Positions 56,152 to 64,000 of a stretch of DNA of 64,000 nt are shown here, piece after piece. The translations under genes and the position numbers were made by a program. How positions within the stretch are numbered: position 1 is the stretch's first letter; every line of letters begins with the position of its first letter. Below the pieces are notes generated by a model. That model was not told the origin of the DNA, did not search any database, and saw only the letters and a program-made list of their open reading frames with translations. Origin of the DNA: Pseudolabrys taiwanensis (lineage in GTDB: Bacteria; Pseudomonadota; Alphaproteobacteria; Rhizobiales; Xanthobacteraceae); contig NZ_CP031417.1 in the NCBI RefSeq assembly GCF_003367395.1, positions 496,001-560,000 on the forward strand. The letters run 5' to 3'.

Positions 56152-57645
56152 TTGCCGCCAGGGCCAGACCACGAACAGAAGCCCGCCCACTCACTGGGCG
56201 CACAACATCCGGCTTTTCTGACCGTCTTTCCGTCGATCATGCTGCCGATGTTCTTGGCGGTGGTGGATCAGACCATCATCGCGACGGCGCTGCCGGCCAT
56301 TGCGGCGGCGACCGGAGAACTCGAGCGCACGTCGTGGGTGGTGGTGTCGTATCTGATCGCGGCGACGATCGCGGCACCGGTTTACGGCCGGCTGGGCGAC
56401 TCTTTCGGCCGTCAGCGCATGATGTACGTCGCACTGACGATCTTCATCGTCGCATCCCTGCTATGCGCGGCCTCGAATACCATCTTGCTGCTCACCCTCG
56501 CGCGCATCCTGCAAGGCTTCGGTGGCGGCGGCTTGATGACGCTGTCGCAGGCGCTGATCGGTGAGGCGATCCCGCCGCGCGAACGTGCGCGCTATCAGGG
56601 CTACATCGCCACCGTGGCGGTCTGTGCCAATTCGTTCGGCCCGGTGGCCGGCGGCTATCTCACCGAGCATTTCGGCTGGCAATCCATCTTCCTCGTCAAC
56701 GTGCCCATCGGAATCCTGGCGCTCGGCCTGACGATGCGGCTGCCGGCGGCGCGGGGCGAAAGATTGGCTTGGCGCGCCGATCCGGGCGGCGTGGTCCTGT
56801 TCACGATATTCGTCGCAACGGCGCTGCTGTCGCTCGAGCAGTTCCAGCGGGCCGACATGCAGGCCTTGCCCATTGGCGGCCTGCTGTTGGCAGTGAGCAT
56901 CATCGCGATCGTGCTGCTCGTGCGCCAGGAAGGCCGCACGCCGTCGCCGCTTATCCCGCTCAATCTGCTCAAGCAGTCGGCGATCTGGCATTCCGATGCG
57001 CTGGCTGCCTGCCACGGCGCGGCGCTCGTTGCGCTCATCACCTTCCTGCCGGTCTATCTGCAGGTCGTGCGCGGCGTGTCGCCGTCCGAAACGGGCCTGC
57101 TGCTCGTGCCGCTCACGGTCGGTATCGGCACCGGTTCGCTCGTGACCGGTCGCCTGGTCAGCCGCACCGGCCGCACCACGGTCTTTCCTATTTTCGGATT
57201 GGTGTTGGTCACGGCCAATCTGCTGGTCATTGCACTGTGGGCGAATGAGTTCGGAACGATCGGGTTCGCCGGCCTCATGCTCTGGAACGGCGTGTTCATG
57301 GGCACGGTGATGGGCGTGGTGCAGGTGACGGTACAGAGCGCCGCCGGCGCCATGCGCCTCGGCGAAGCTGCGGCGTCCGTGCAGTTCTCGCGCTCGATCG
57401 GCGCAGCCTTCGGCACGGCCGTCGTCGGCACGCTGCTGTTCGCTTATCTGTCGCTGAAGAACCCGGAAGCCGCGCGCGTCTTCAAGATGATGGTGGAGGG
57501 CGGCCATGTGGCACTGGCGCCCGAGCAACGCGCCATCGTGCGCGCCGACATTGCGGACGCGTTTCGCGCGGCCTTCCTGCTGATCGCGGGCTTCACTGCC
57601 TGCGGGTTTTTCCTCGCGCTGACCAATCCGATGCGGCGGATTTGA
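56152..57645 (+). CDS. MFS transporter, DHA2 family (14 TM)
   Basis: 497 aa from a TTG start at 56152; an ATG at 56239 is too far into TM1. FLAVVDQTIIATALPAIAAATGELERTSWVVVSYLIAATIAAPVYGRLGDSFGRQRMMYVALTIF and LARILQGFGGGGLMTLSQALIGE are drug:H+ antiporter motifs A and B. It is an inner-membrane exporter; substrate unknown. Confidence 0.87.
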   Translation: MPPGPDHEQKPAHSLGAQHPAFLTVFPSIMLPMFLAVVDQTIIATALPAIAAATGELERTSWVVVSYLIAATIAAPVYGRLGDSFGRQRMMYVALTIFIVASLLCAASNTILLLTLARILQGFGGGGLMTLSQALIGEAIPPRERARYQGYIATVAVCANSFGPVAGGYLTEHFGWQSIFLVNVPIGILALGLTMRLPAARGERLAWRADPGGVVLFTIFVATALLSLEQFQRADMQALPIGGLLLAVSIIAIVLLVRQEGRTPSPLIPLNLLKQSAIWHSDALAACHGAALVALITFLPVYLQVVRGVSPSETGLLLVPLTVGIGTGSLVTGRLVSRTGRTTVFPIFGLVLVTANLLVIALWANEFGTIGFAGLMLWNGVFMGTVMGVVQVTVQSAAGAMRLGEAAASVQFSRSIGAAFGTAVVGTLLFAYLSLKNPEAARVFKMMVEGGHVALAPEQRAIVRADIADAFRAAFLLIAGFTACGFFLALTNPMRRI

Positions 57646-57662
57646 TCACGGCGTTTCAACCC

Positions 57663-57680
57663 GCGCCGCTCAAACGGCGC
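57663..57680. terminator. short GC hairpin between converging genes
   Basis: GCGCCG-CTCAAA-CGGCGC, 18 bp after the MFS stop, inside a longer imperfect CACGGCG...CGCCGTG repeat and 13 bp before the LysR stop. No clear T-run. Confidence 0.35.
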
Positions 57681-57692
57681 CGTGTTCCGCTT

Positions 57693-58595
57693 TCACTTCT
57701 CGAGCTTTAGCGCATTGAAGATCGCCGCAAGGTGATCGATGAAAGCCCTCACGGCGGGCGTCAAACCGCGCCGCGTCGTGAAGACGATGTGCACAATGCC
57801 CATCTGACCGCCCCAGCCGGGAAAGATTTGAACGAGACGCCCGCTCGCCAGGTCGCTGCGGCAGACATGATCGGGCAGCAGCGCGACGCCCAGGCCGCCC
57901 GCGGCGGCCTCACGTAACGCCGAAAAATCGCCGCACGTGAAGCGCGGCTCGTGTTTGTGGCTGAAGGTGGCACTATCCGGTCCGACGAGATCCCAGACGA
58001 TTTCGCCGGGATTGTCGGTGGAGCTCAGGGTCGGCAGCGTGGCTAGGGCGGCGATGTCGTTGCTTTCCAGCCTGTTCGCAAAAGCAGCGCTCGCGACCAG
58101 GATGCGTCGCGAACGGCCGAGCGTGCGCATGGTAAGCGATGCATCGGTGGTGAGATCGATGCGCACCCGTAGGGCAATCTCGATCCGCTCCGCGATGAGA
58201 TCGACGGCGCGATCGGTCACCACGGTCTGCAAGCGGACCTTCGGAAACCGGGCAAGAAAGACCGGCATGTCGGCGGAGAGCACGTCGACCAATCCGTGGG
58301 GGCAGGCAAAGCGCACCAATCCCCTTGGTTCGCTCTGAGCGTGGAGCACCAGGGTTTCGGCTTGTTCTGCTTCGTCGAGTATCGCGCGGCAGCGCACATA
58401 GAACGCCTCGCCGACTTCCGTCACCCGGAAACGGCGCGAGGATCGCTCGATGAGACGAACCCCGAGCCGCGCTTCGAGCGCGGCGACCCGTCGGCTGAGC
58501 TTTGATTTGGGCATCCGCAGCGCCCGCCCGGCGGGGGCGAACCCGCCGTGCCTGACCACTTCTGCGAAGAAGCCGTAGTCGTTCAGATCCGCCAT
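57693..58595 (-). CDS. LysR family transcriptional regulator
   Basis: 300 aa. HTH: DLNDYGFFAEVVRHGGFAPAGRALRMPKSKLSRRVAALEARLGVRLIERSSRRFRVTEVG. Effector domain follows. Divergent from the SDR/SnoaL genes, the probable targets. A perfect 9-bp inverted repeat lies just upstream. Confidence 0.9.
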   Translation of the reverse strand: MADLNDYGFFAEVVRHGGFAPAGRALRMPKSKLSRRVAALEARLGVRLIERSSRRFRVTEVGEAFYVRCRAILDEAEQAETLVLHAQSEPRGLVRFACPHGLVDVLSADMPVFLARFPKVRLQTVVTDRAVDLIAERIEIALRVRIDLTTDASLTMRTLGRSRRILVASAAFANRLESNDIAALATLPTLSSTDNPGEIVWDLVGPDSATFSHKHEPRFTCGDFSALREAAAGGLGVALLPDHVCRSDLASGRLVQIFPGWGGQMGIVHIVFTTRRGLTPAVRAFIDHLAAIFNALKLEK

Positions 58596-58603
58596 GCCGG
58601 CAC

Positions 58604-58627
58604 CATCGTTCTAAAATCAGAACGATG
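58604..58627. promoter_or_regulatory. inverted repeat, candidate LysR operator
   Basis: CATCGTTCT (58604-58612), AAAATC, AGAACGATG (58619-58627), a 9-bp perfect inverted repeat 8 bp upstream of the LysR start. Position fits autoregulation and shared control of the divergent SDR. Confidence 0.55.
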
Positions 58628-58722
58628 AGTATCATAAATGCCGGCTACAGCCATCATCGTTCCTGCTGCATTTCCTATGGCGACGGCGAAGCGGTTCGCC
58701 ACGCAAAAACAGGAGATCGGCA

Positions 58723-59472
58723 ATGGGTAAGTTCGAGAACAAGGTTGTGGTCGTCACCGGCGGCACGAGCGGCATCGGGCTCGCGACGGCCAAGGCATTC
58801 GCGGCCGAAGGCGCCTCGGTGTTCATCACCGGCCGCCGTCAGGAAGCCCTCGATCAGGCGGTGAAGACGCTCGGCGGCCGGGTCGCTGGCGTGCGCGCGG
58901 ACGTGTCCAAGCTCGCCGACATCGATCGCCTCTACGATGCCGTCCAGCAACGTCATCCTCAGATCGATATCCTGTTTGCAAACGCCGGTGGCGGTGGTTT
59001 TGCGCCGCTTGGCGCCATCGATGAGAAGCACTTCGACGAAACTTTCGCGACCAACGTCAAAGGCGTGCTCTTCACCGTGCAGAAGGCGTTGCCGCTGCTG
59101 CGCGATGGCGGTTCGGTGGTGTTGACCGGTTCGGTTACCGGCTCGACCGGCACCCCTGCGTTCAGCGTCTACAGCGCGACCAAGGCGGCGGTGCGCAACT
59201 TCGCCCGCAACTGGATCCTCGACCTCAAGGAGCGGCACATCCGCGTCAACGTCGTCAGCCCTGGCGTGACCGATACCGCCGGCCTCAACGAACTGTTCGG
59301 CGGTGGCGCTCAAGCCGATGGCGTCAAGGCCGGCATGGTGGCGGACATTCCCGCCGGCCGCGTCGGACAGCCGGACGACGTAGCTCAAGCGGTGCTGTTT
59401 CTCGCATCGGACGCGGCGAGCTTCGTCAACGGCGCCGAGTTGTTCGTCGATGGCGGCATGACTCAGATCTGA
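58723..59472 (+). CDS. SDR family oxidoreductase
   Basis: 249 aa behind AGGAG. Motifs: TGGTSGIG, ANAGGGG in place of NNAG, Ser in VLTGSVTG and YSATK. Divergent from a LysR gene; a SnoaL-like gene follows after 22 bp. Confidence 0.88.
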   Translation: MGKFENKVVVVTGGTSGIGLATAKAFAAEGASVFITGRRQEALDQAVKTLGGRVAGVRADVSKLADIDRLYDAVQQRHPQIDILFANAGGGGFAPLGAIDEKHFDETFATNVKGVLFTVQKALPLLRDGGSVVLTGSVTGSTGTPAFSVYSATKAAVRNFARNWILDLKERHIRVNVVSPGVTDTAGLNELFGGGAQADGVKAGMVADIPAGRVGQPDDVAQAVLFLASDAASFVNGAELFVDGGMTQI

Positions 59473-59494
59473 TCGGAACCGATGGAGAATGACC

Positions 59495-59887
59495 ATGAGC
59501 AAGACCGTTCAAGACTTACTGATGCGCAATCTGCTCGAAGTGTTTGGCGAGCGCGATCCAGTCAAGCGTCGTGCCGTGATCGAGGCGATCTACGCGCCGG
59601 CGACCACCTTCATCGATCCAGAAGGCAGTTACAGCGGCTGGGATGGAGTCGAACAGGCCGCTGCCACCTTGCAGGCTGCGACGCCGGGGTTCGCGTTCTC
59701 TGCCTTCGGTGACGCGCAGGTGTTAGGTGCCGCAGTCCGGCTTCGTTGGGCTTACGGCCCTGCCGAGGCACCACAACGGGTGACGGGTACCGATTTTGCT
59801 CTCGTCAATGAAGGGCGGATCGTCGCGATGTACACATTCGTCGATGCGCACTACGCGGCACGACACGCGGCATCGGGAACGGCTTAG
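59495..59887 (+). CDS. SnoaL/NTF2-like protein
   Basis: 130 aa from ATG 59495 with GGAG 7 bases before; the earlier ATG is too close to it. Cone fold: [47 protein letters not shown] and [17 protein letters not shown]. Could be an isomerase or binding protein; substrate unknown. Likely co-transcribed with the SDR. The stop overlaps the NAD kinase stop by 4 bp. Confidence 0.8.
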   Translation: MSKTVQDLLMRNLLEVFGERDPVKRRAVIEAIYAPATTFIDPEGSYSGWDGVEQAAATLQAATPGFAFSAFGDAQVLGAAVRLRWAYGPAEAPQRVTGTDFALVNEGRIVAMYTFVDAHYAARHAASGTA

Positions 59888-60666
59888 AATCCGAACTGTT
59901 CGCGCAGGATGCGGTCGTCCAGGCTGTGGCCGGGATCGAACAGCATGTTCAGCGAGATCGCATGGTCCATGCGGATGTCGACCGCGCGGACCGATCGCAC
60001 CTCATCGTGGTCGGCGACCGCCGCAACGGGGCGCTTGTCGGCTTCCAGCACTTCGATGGCGACCTTCGCCTTGTCCGGCAGCAGCGCGCCACGCCAGCGT
60101 CGCGGCCGGAATGGGCTGATCGGCGTCAACGCCAGCAGCGACGCATTGATCGGGATGATCGGACCCTGCACTGAGAGGTTATAGGCGGTCGAGCCGGCCG
60201 GAGTCGCGACCAGCAGGCCGTCGGCGATCAATTCGGCGAGCCGCTCCTGTCCGTCGATGAGAATGCGTAAGTGCGCGGCTTGCGCCGTCTGGCGGAACAG
60301 CGACACCTCGTTGATGGCGTGGTGCTCGACGGTTTCGCCCGTGTCGTCATGCGCGCGCATCAAGAGCGGATGGATGACGGTCTTTTGCGCGGCGGCGAGG
60401 CGCTCGGGCAGGCCTTCCAGCGCGAACTCGTTCATCAGAAAGCCGATGGTGCCGCGGTGCATGCCGTAGATCGGCTTGCCCGAGTTCATGAAGTTGTGCA
60501 GGGTCTGTAGCATCAGACCGTCGCCGCCGAGCGCGACGATCACATCCGCCGCGTTGGGGTCGCAAGTGCCATAGCGCTTCTCGAGCGCCTCGCGGGCTGC
60601 GTCAGCCTCCGGCGTCGTGCCCGCGACGAAGGCGATCTTCTCGAAACGCGGGGCCGGGCGGCTCAT
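59884..60666 (-). CDS. nadK: NAD kinase
   Basis: 260 aa from ATG 60666 (an ATG at 60681 is possible). NADP-forming motifs: [16 protein letters not shown], the NEVSLFR block and [24 protein letters not shown]. Cytoplasmic; phosphorylates NAD. Divergent from cutA with 15 bp or none between starts. Confidence 0.93.
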   Translation of the reverse strand: MSRPAPRFEKIAFVAGTTPEADAAREALEKRYGTCDPNAADVIVALGGDGLMLQTLHNFMNSGKPIYGMHRGTIGFLMNEFALEGLPERLAAAQKTVIHPLLMRAHDDTGETVEHHAINEVSLFRQTAQAAHLRILIDGQERLAELIADGLLVATPAGSTAYNLSVQGPIIPINASLLALTPISPFRPRRWRGALLPDKAKVAIEVLEADKRPVAAVADHDEVRSVRAVDIRMDHAISLNMLFDPGHSLDDRILREQFGF

Positions 60667-60681
60667 GAAAGGACCTGACAT

Positions 60682-61017
60682 ATGGAACGCGCGGTGCTCG
60701 TCTATACGACCTGGCCCTCGGTTGTCGAGGCGGAGCGGGCTGGGCGCCAGATCGTCGAGAAACGGCTGGCGGCCTGCGTCAATATCCTGCCGGGCATGGT
60801 CTCGCATTATTGGTGGCAAGGCCAGATCGAGCGCGCGGAAGAGGTGGTGATGGTTATCAAGACGCGCGCGTCGCTGGCAGAGCAGGTGCGCGATGCCGTG
60901 AAGGGCCTGCACAGCTACGAGGTGCCCTCGATCATGGTCCTGCCGGTCGAGAGCGTCGACGCGAACTACTATGCGTGGATTTTGAAGGAGACCGAAGGGC
61001 ACGAGCCGGTCGCTTGA
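60682..61017 (+). CDS. cutA: CutA divalent-cation tolerance protein
   Basis: 111 aa. [56 protein letters not shown] is the family signature. Trimeric; bound copper has been reported in homologues but its role is debated. AAAGGACC precedes the ATG. Confidence 0.93.
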   Translation: MERAVLVYTTWPSVVEAERAGRQIVEKRLAACVNILPGMVSHYWWQGQIERAEEVVMVIKTRASLAEQVRDAVKGLHSYEVPSIMVLPVESVDANYYAWILKETEGHEPVA

Positions 61018-61095
61018 GAGGGATGTTAGCGTTGCCACACGCTCTGCTCACCTCTCCCCAATGGGGAGAGGAAGCATGCCGGGCCCGTGGCGGTT

Positions 61096-62340
61096 CTAAG
61101 CCGTCATCATCAGCCCGCCGGTCGCCTTGACCTGCTCGCTGCCGGGGAAGACCTTCGACGCGAGCGCCCGCTCGTCGAGGCGCAGGTGATCGCGCAACAC
61201 GCCTTTGAGCACCGCCCGCAGATCGGTGGTCGGTTTCAAATCGCGCCCTTCGTACAGCGCGGCATCGCTGATGCCCGGCCAGTCGGCGATGACGCGGCCG
61301 CCTTTGACGGCGCCGCCGGCCAGCAGGGCGACGGTGCCCGTGCCGTGGTCGGTACCGGCCGTGCCATTGACGCGCGCGGTGCGGCCGAACTCGGTGACGA
61401 CGGCGACGGCGGTCTCGCGCCAGGCATCGCCCATGCCGCTCTCGACCGCGCCAAGCGCATCGTCGAGCGCGCCGAGCAGGATGGCGAGGCGGCCCTTGGC
61501 CACGCCTTCGTCGGCGTGCGTATCCCAGCCGTCGAAAGCCAGGGCGCCGATGCGCGGGCCGTCCGGCCGGCCCATGAATTTGCCGGCGGTGCCGGCGGCT
61601 TCCGTGAAGTAAGCGCGGATGGCGGCGCCGGGCCCTTGCGGCCGCGGTCCCTTGTTCTGGCCCGGCTTTTCCATGCCGCCGGCGCGGGCGATCATCGCCA
61701 GGTCCTTGTGCTCCTCCAGCGCGCGGGCGAGCACGGGATCGGTGTGGCGGTAGAGATCCATCAGCCGCATCACCGTGTCGTCGGTGGCGGGCGGCAGCCG
61801 CGGCGGCGTCCACGACATCACCGGCGCGGGCCCGCGCACCACCAGCGGCGTCATCGGGCCGACGGCGAAGGCCTCCTTGCCGCCGACCCGCGAGGCCGGC
61901 TGCAACGCGGCGAGCGCGCGGTTGAGCCAGCCGGTATCGGCCGCGCCCGGTTTGGTGAGGCCGCTTTCCAGGACGTCCTGGCCGTCGAAGTGCGAGCGCT
62001 CGCGATAGGGCGAGGCGGCCGCGTGCACGATGCTGGCCTGGCCGGCCTTGTACATGCGGTGCAGGTTCGGCATGGCCGCGTTGAGCGCGAAGAAGCTATC
62101 GAGCGGCAGCGCCGGCGTCTCGCCGTCGAGACGCAGCGCATTGTCGCCGCGCAGCCGCACCCAATCGGGATCGCCGACCGGCGCGACCGCGGCGAGGCCG
62201 TCGAGCGCGCCGCGCAGCACGATCACGAGAAAGCGCGGGTCACGGCCTTCGGCGCGCGCGGCGCGCGGCATGTGTGCCCAGGCGAAGAGTACGCCGGAGG
62301 CGAGCAAGAGTTCACGGCGGCTCGGTGCGTGTAAGGTCAT
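61096..62340 (-). CDS. DUF1501 protein, Tat-exported
   Basis: 414 aa. Tat-like signal SRRELLLASGVLFAWAHM, with RR in the n-region. GALDGLAAVAPVGDPDWVRLRGDNAL, AFDGWDTHADEG and TEFGRTARVNGTAGTDHGTG mark the DUF1501 (sulfatase-like) family. It starts 4 bp after the DUF1800 stop. Function unknown. Confidence 0.88.
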   Translation of the reverse strand: MTLHAPSRRELLLASGVLFAWAHMPRAARAEGRDPRFLVIVLRGALDGLAAVAPVGDPDWVRLRGDNALRLDGETPALPLDSFFALNAAMPNLHRMYKAGQASIVHAAASPYRERSHFDGQDVLESGLTKPGAADTGWLNRALAALQPASRVGGKEAFAVGPMTPLVVRGPAPVMSWTPPRLPPATDDTVMRLMDLYRHTDPVLARALEEHKDLAMIARAGGMEKPGQNKGPRPQGPGAAIRAYFTEAAGTAGKFMGRPDGPRIGALAFDGWDTHADEGVAKGRLAILLGALDDALGAVESGMGDAWRETAVAVVTEFGRTARVNGTAGTDHGTGTVALLAGGAVKGGRVIADWPGISDAALYEGRDLKPTTDLRAVLKGVLRDHLRLDERALASKVFPGSEQVKATGGLMMTA

Positions 62341-62344
62341 GACA

Positions 62345-63778
62345 TCACCGTCTCTGGAATTCGGGCGTCATCAACAGAAGCGCGAGCGCCTGCGGCCGGC
62401 TTTCGGCGCGCTTGATAGTCTGGCGCGTATCGTCGGAGGCGAGCGGTCCGAGCGCGGCATCGACCATCGCGTCGGGTTCGGTGCCGGTGTTGCCGACGAG
62501 GCGCGCAACCTGGTTCGCGATATCGAGGCGCTGCGCGATGCCGTCCATCCAGGCGGCGCTGTCGTCGGAGAAGCCTTTCGGTGCCGGCGGCCGCCACAGC
62601 GGTTCGCCGAGCAGGTTCTGCGTGTTGACGATGCGGCGCACGTCGGTGAGCGGCAGACCGCTGGCGCGCATCGCGGCGATGGTCCATTCGCCCGGCTTCT
62701 TCAGCTTGGTGCGCGCCGCGCTCCACGCTTCCGGCGACATGACGAGCGTCTTCGTCACTTCCATCAGATCGCCTTGCGTGTCGCGGAAGCGCTTGGCGAG
62801 GCGATCGACCAGCGGTTTCGGCGGCGTGTCCGCGACGAAATGGATCGCGAGCTTGGTCGCGATATGCGTCGCGGTCGCGGGATGGCGCGCCAGATCGAGC
62901 AGCACGGCGCGGCCCTGCGCGTCGCCGTCCTCGGGATAGGTCTTGCCCAGGATGGTCTGCGGCCCCGGCTCGTGCATGCGCTCGTTGAACCAGAACTCGC
63001 CGCCATGTTCTTCGTCGCGCTTGAGCGGCCGCACGGTCCAGCCGGTGATCACCTTGGCGAAGTTGGTGACGTCGGTCTGCGAATAGCCGGAGCGCACGCC
63101 GAGCGTATGCAGCTCCATGATCTCGCGCGCGAGGTTCTCGTTCAGACCCTTATGCTGGCGCACGCCGGCAAACGAGTTCGGGCCGATCGAGCGGACATTG
63201 TCGAGGAAGTAGAGCATGCCCGGATGCGTCTCGACCGCGAGCAGCATGTCCGAGAACTTGCCGAGCACGTGCGGGCGGATCGCCTCGCGCTCATAGGCGC
63301 CGCAGATCGGCCGCGTCGGACCTTTGTCGGCGGAAATGCAGAAGTGGTTCGACCAGAACCAGACGAGCCGTTCCGTCAATCCGATATCGGCGTCGAGCGC
63401 CGCTTGATAGCGGGCTTGCGCCTCCGTGAGATAGAGTTCCTGCGGCACGCCGGGGCCGGGCTTGGGCTGCGGCTGCGCCGGCATTGCATTGTTGCCGCCA
63501 GCCATAGTGTTGGCGGCGGCTTCCGCCTGCATGCGCTGGGCGGCTTCGCGCTCGGCCTTCTGCTGCAGTTGGAACGCAAAGGCATCGCGCGCCGCGCGAC
63601 CGCTGTCGACGAGCGCGGGATCGGTGAGGGGTTTCACGCCGGCGCGCAGTTCGGCAAGCAGCGCGCCGCGCGGATCGTGTGCAATTTTATCGATGTCGCC
63701 GGGCCGCGGGCCCATCCCGAAACGATGCAGCGCCAAGGCCGCACGCGTGTGAGAGTCGGTGGAAGGATCGACCGCCAT
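62345..63778 (-). CDS. DUF1800 protein
   Basis: 477 aa from ATG 63778; a longer frame is rejected. ALHRFGMGPRPGDIDKI, WFWSNHFCISADKG, YEREAIRPHVLGKFSDMLLAVETHPGMLYFLDNVRSIG and ENLAREIMELHTLGV match DUF1800. No clear signal peptide. It forms an operon with DUF1501; the pair is common in bacteria, function unknown. Confidence 0.88.
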   Translation of the reverse strand: MAVDPSTDSHTRAALALHRFGMGPRPGDIDKIAHDPRGALLAELRAGVKPLTDPALVDSGRAARDAFAFQLQQKAEREAAQRMQAEAAANTMAGGNNAMPAQPQPKPGPGVPQELYLTEAQARYQAALDADIGLTERLVWFWSNHFCISADKGPTRPICGAYEREAIRPHVLGKFSDMLLAVETHPGMLYFLDNVRSIGPNSFAGVRQHKGLNENLAREIMELHTLGVRSGYSQTDVTNFAKVITGWTVRPLKRDEEHGGEFWFNERMHEPGPQTILGKTYPEDGDAQGRAVLLDLARHPATATHIATKLAIHFVADTPPKPLVDRLAKRFRDTQGDLMEVTKTLVMSPEAWSAARTKLKKPGEWTIAAMRASGLPLTDVRRIVNTQNLLGEPLWRPPAPKGFSDDSAAWMDGIAQRLDIANQVARLVGNTGTEPDAMVDAALGPLASDDTRQTIKRAESRPQALALLLMTPEFQRR

Positions 63779-64000
63779 GGCCGTGAACTGTCTGCCGCGT
63801 GCCCCTGCATGCAACGCTGCAGAGGAGTCGTGTCGACACTAAGGCACGGGACTGAACGCGGAATGAACGATGCATAATTGATGCGTAATTAATATCGGCG
63901 CCGCGCGAGGCTTGTTCCAACGTTGGCGATCGTCGATTAGGGCGCTCGCGCGTCGCGGACCGCTTGGGCTATTCTCGTCGCCTGCGACACCCGTCCGATC

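Noticed and set aside
56101..56160. tRNA-like TTCGAA string on the minus strand upstream of the MFS gene
   Set aside because: The bases on both sides of the T-loop-like string do not pair and no acceptor or anticodon arm can be drawn.
63779..64000. Possible gene at the right end of the window
   Set aside because: Only short frames without a ribosome binding site or recognisable sequence; treated as intergenic.

Overview
The window is a GC-rich chromosomal segment with about 70 protein-coding genes on both strands, one tRNA gene, and no phage, plasmid, transposase or CRISPR signature. Gene content points to an alphaproteobacterium of the order Hyphomicrobiales (Rhizobiales), probably near Bradyrhizobium, Rhodopseudomonas or Xanthobacteraceae-type genera: DUF3126, BTLCP, PilZ and DUF2336 proteins, an avidin of the bradavidin/rhizavidin type, sigma-EcfG-like and FixK/FNR-like promoter sites, and dense GC-rich palindromic repeats. 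The genus is inference.

Layout. 63-2590: a NitT/TauT-type ABC importer (binding protein, permease, ATPase). 2600-6216: an SDR, a lipoprotein and a GGDEF-EAL protein. 6445-10697 (minus): the four-gene Anbu operon (circularly permuted ATP-grasp, alpha-E, transglutaminase-like, proteasome-like Anbu), with a nested palindromic repeat between its first two genes. 10960-15965: secreted avidin, CinA-like protein, xanthine phosphoribosyltransferase, cupin, a tRNA-Leu(UAA) split by a 205-nt group I intron, a stress-type DUF892 protein and FG-GAP/lipoproteins. 15975-18662: copper ATPase and divergent CsoR sharing an operator. 18952-21847: DUF2892 membrane protein, MetE-like protein, FAD monooxygenase, zinc-finger protein. 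22067-29073: SDRs with LysR, hydrolase, CysE, duplicated DUF3126. 29220-35341: gamma carbonic anhydrase, BTLCP peptidase, PilZ, PAS, rhomboid, CBS and patatin proteins, plus a possible sRNA. 35502-41789: flavin enzymes, OtsB/OtsA trehalose synthesis, cytochrome c. 41916-47878: ThrS, YidD, a secreted ClpP-like protein, Fe-S scaffold, FolE, HisI. 47968-57645: radical SAM protein, CitE-like/MaoC pair, lytic transglycosylase, DUF2336/Hpt/CheY-like group, UspA, MFS. 57693-63778: LysR/SDR/SnoaL, NAD kinase, CutA, DUF1501/DUF1800 pair.

How parts work together. The best-supported units are the ABC importer, the Anbu operon, the CsoR/CopA circuit, OtsBA, two divergent LysR/SDR modules, the Hpt/CheY-like pair and the DUF1800/DUF1501 pair. 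The most distinctive observations are the tRNA intron, the Anbu operon carrying a structured repeat, a two-hairpin module found twice with a conserved first stem and a sequence-divergent but still paired second stem, the secreted ClpP-like protein, and an orphan terminator downstream of a folded, gene-free stretch.
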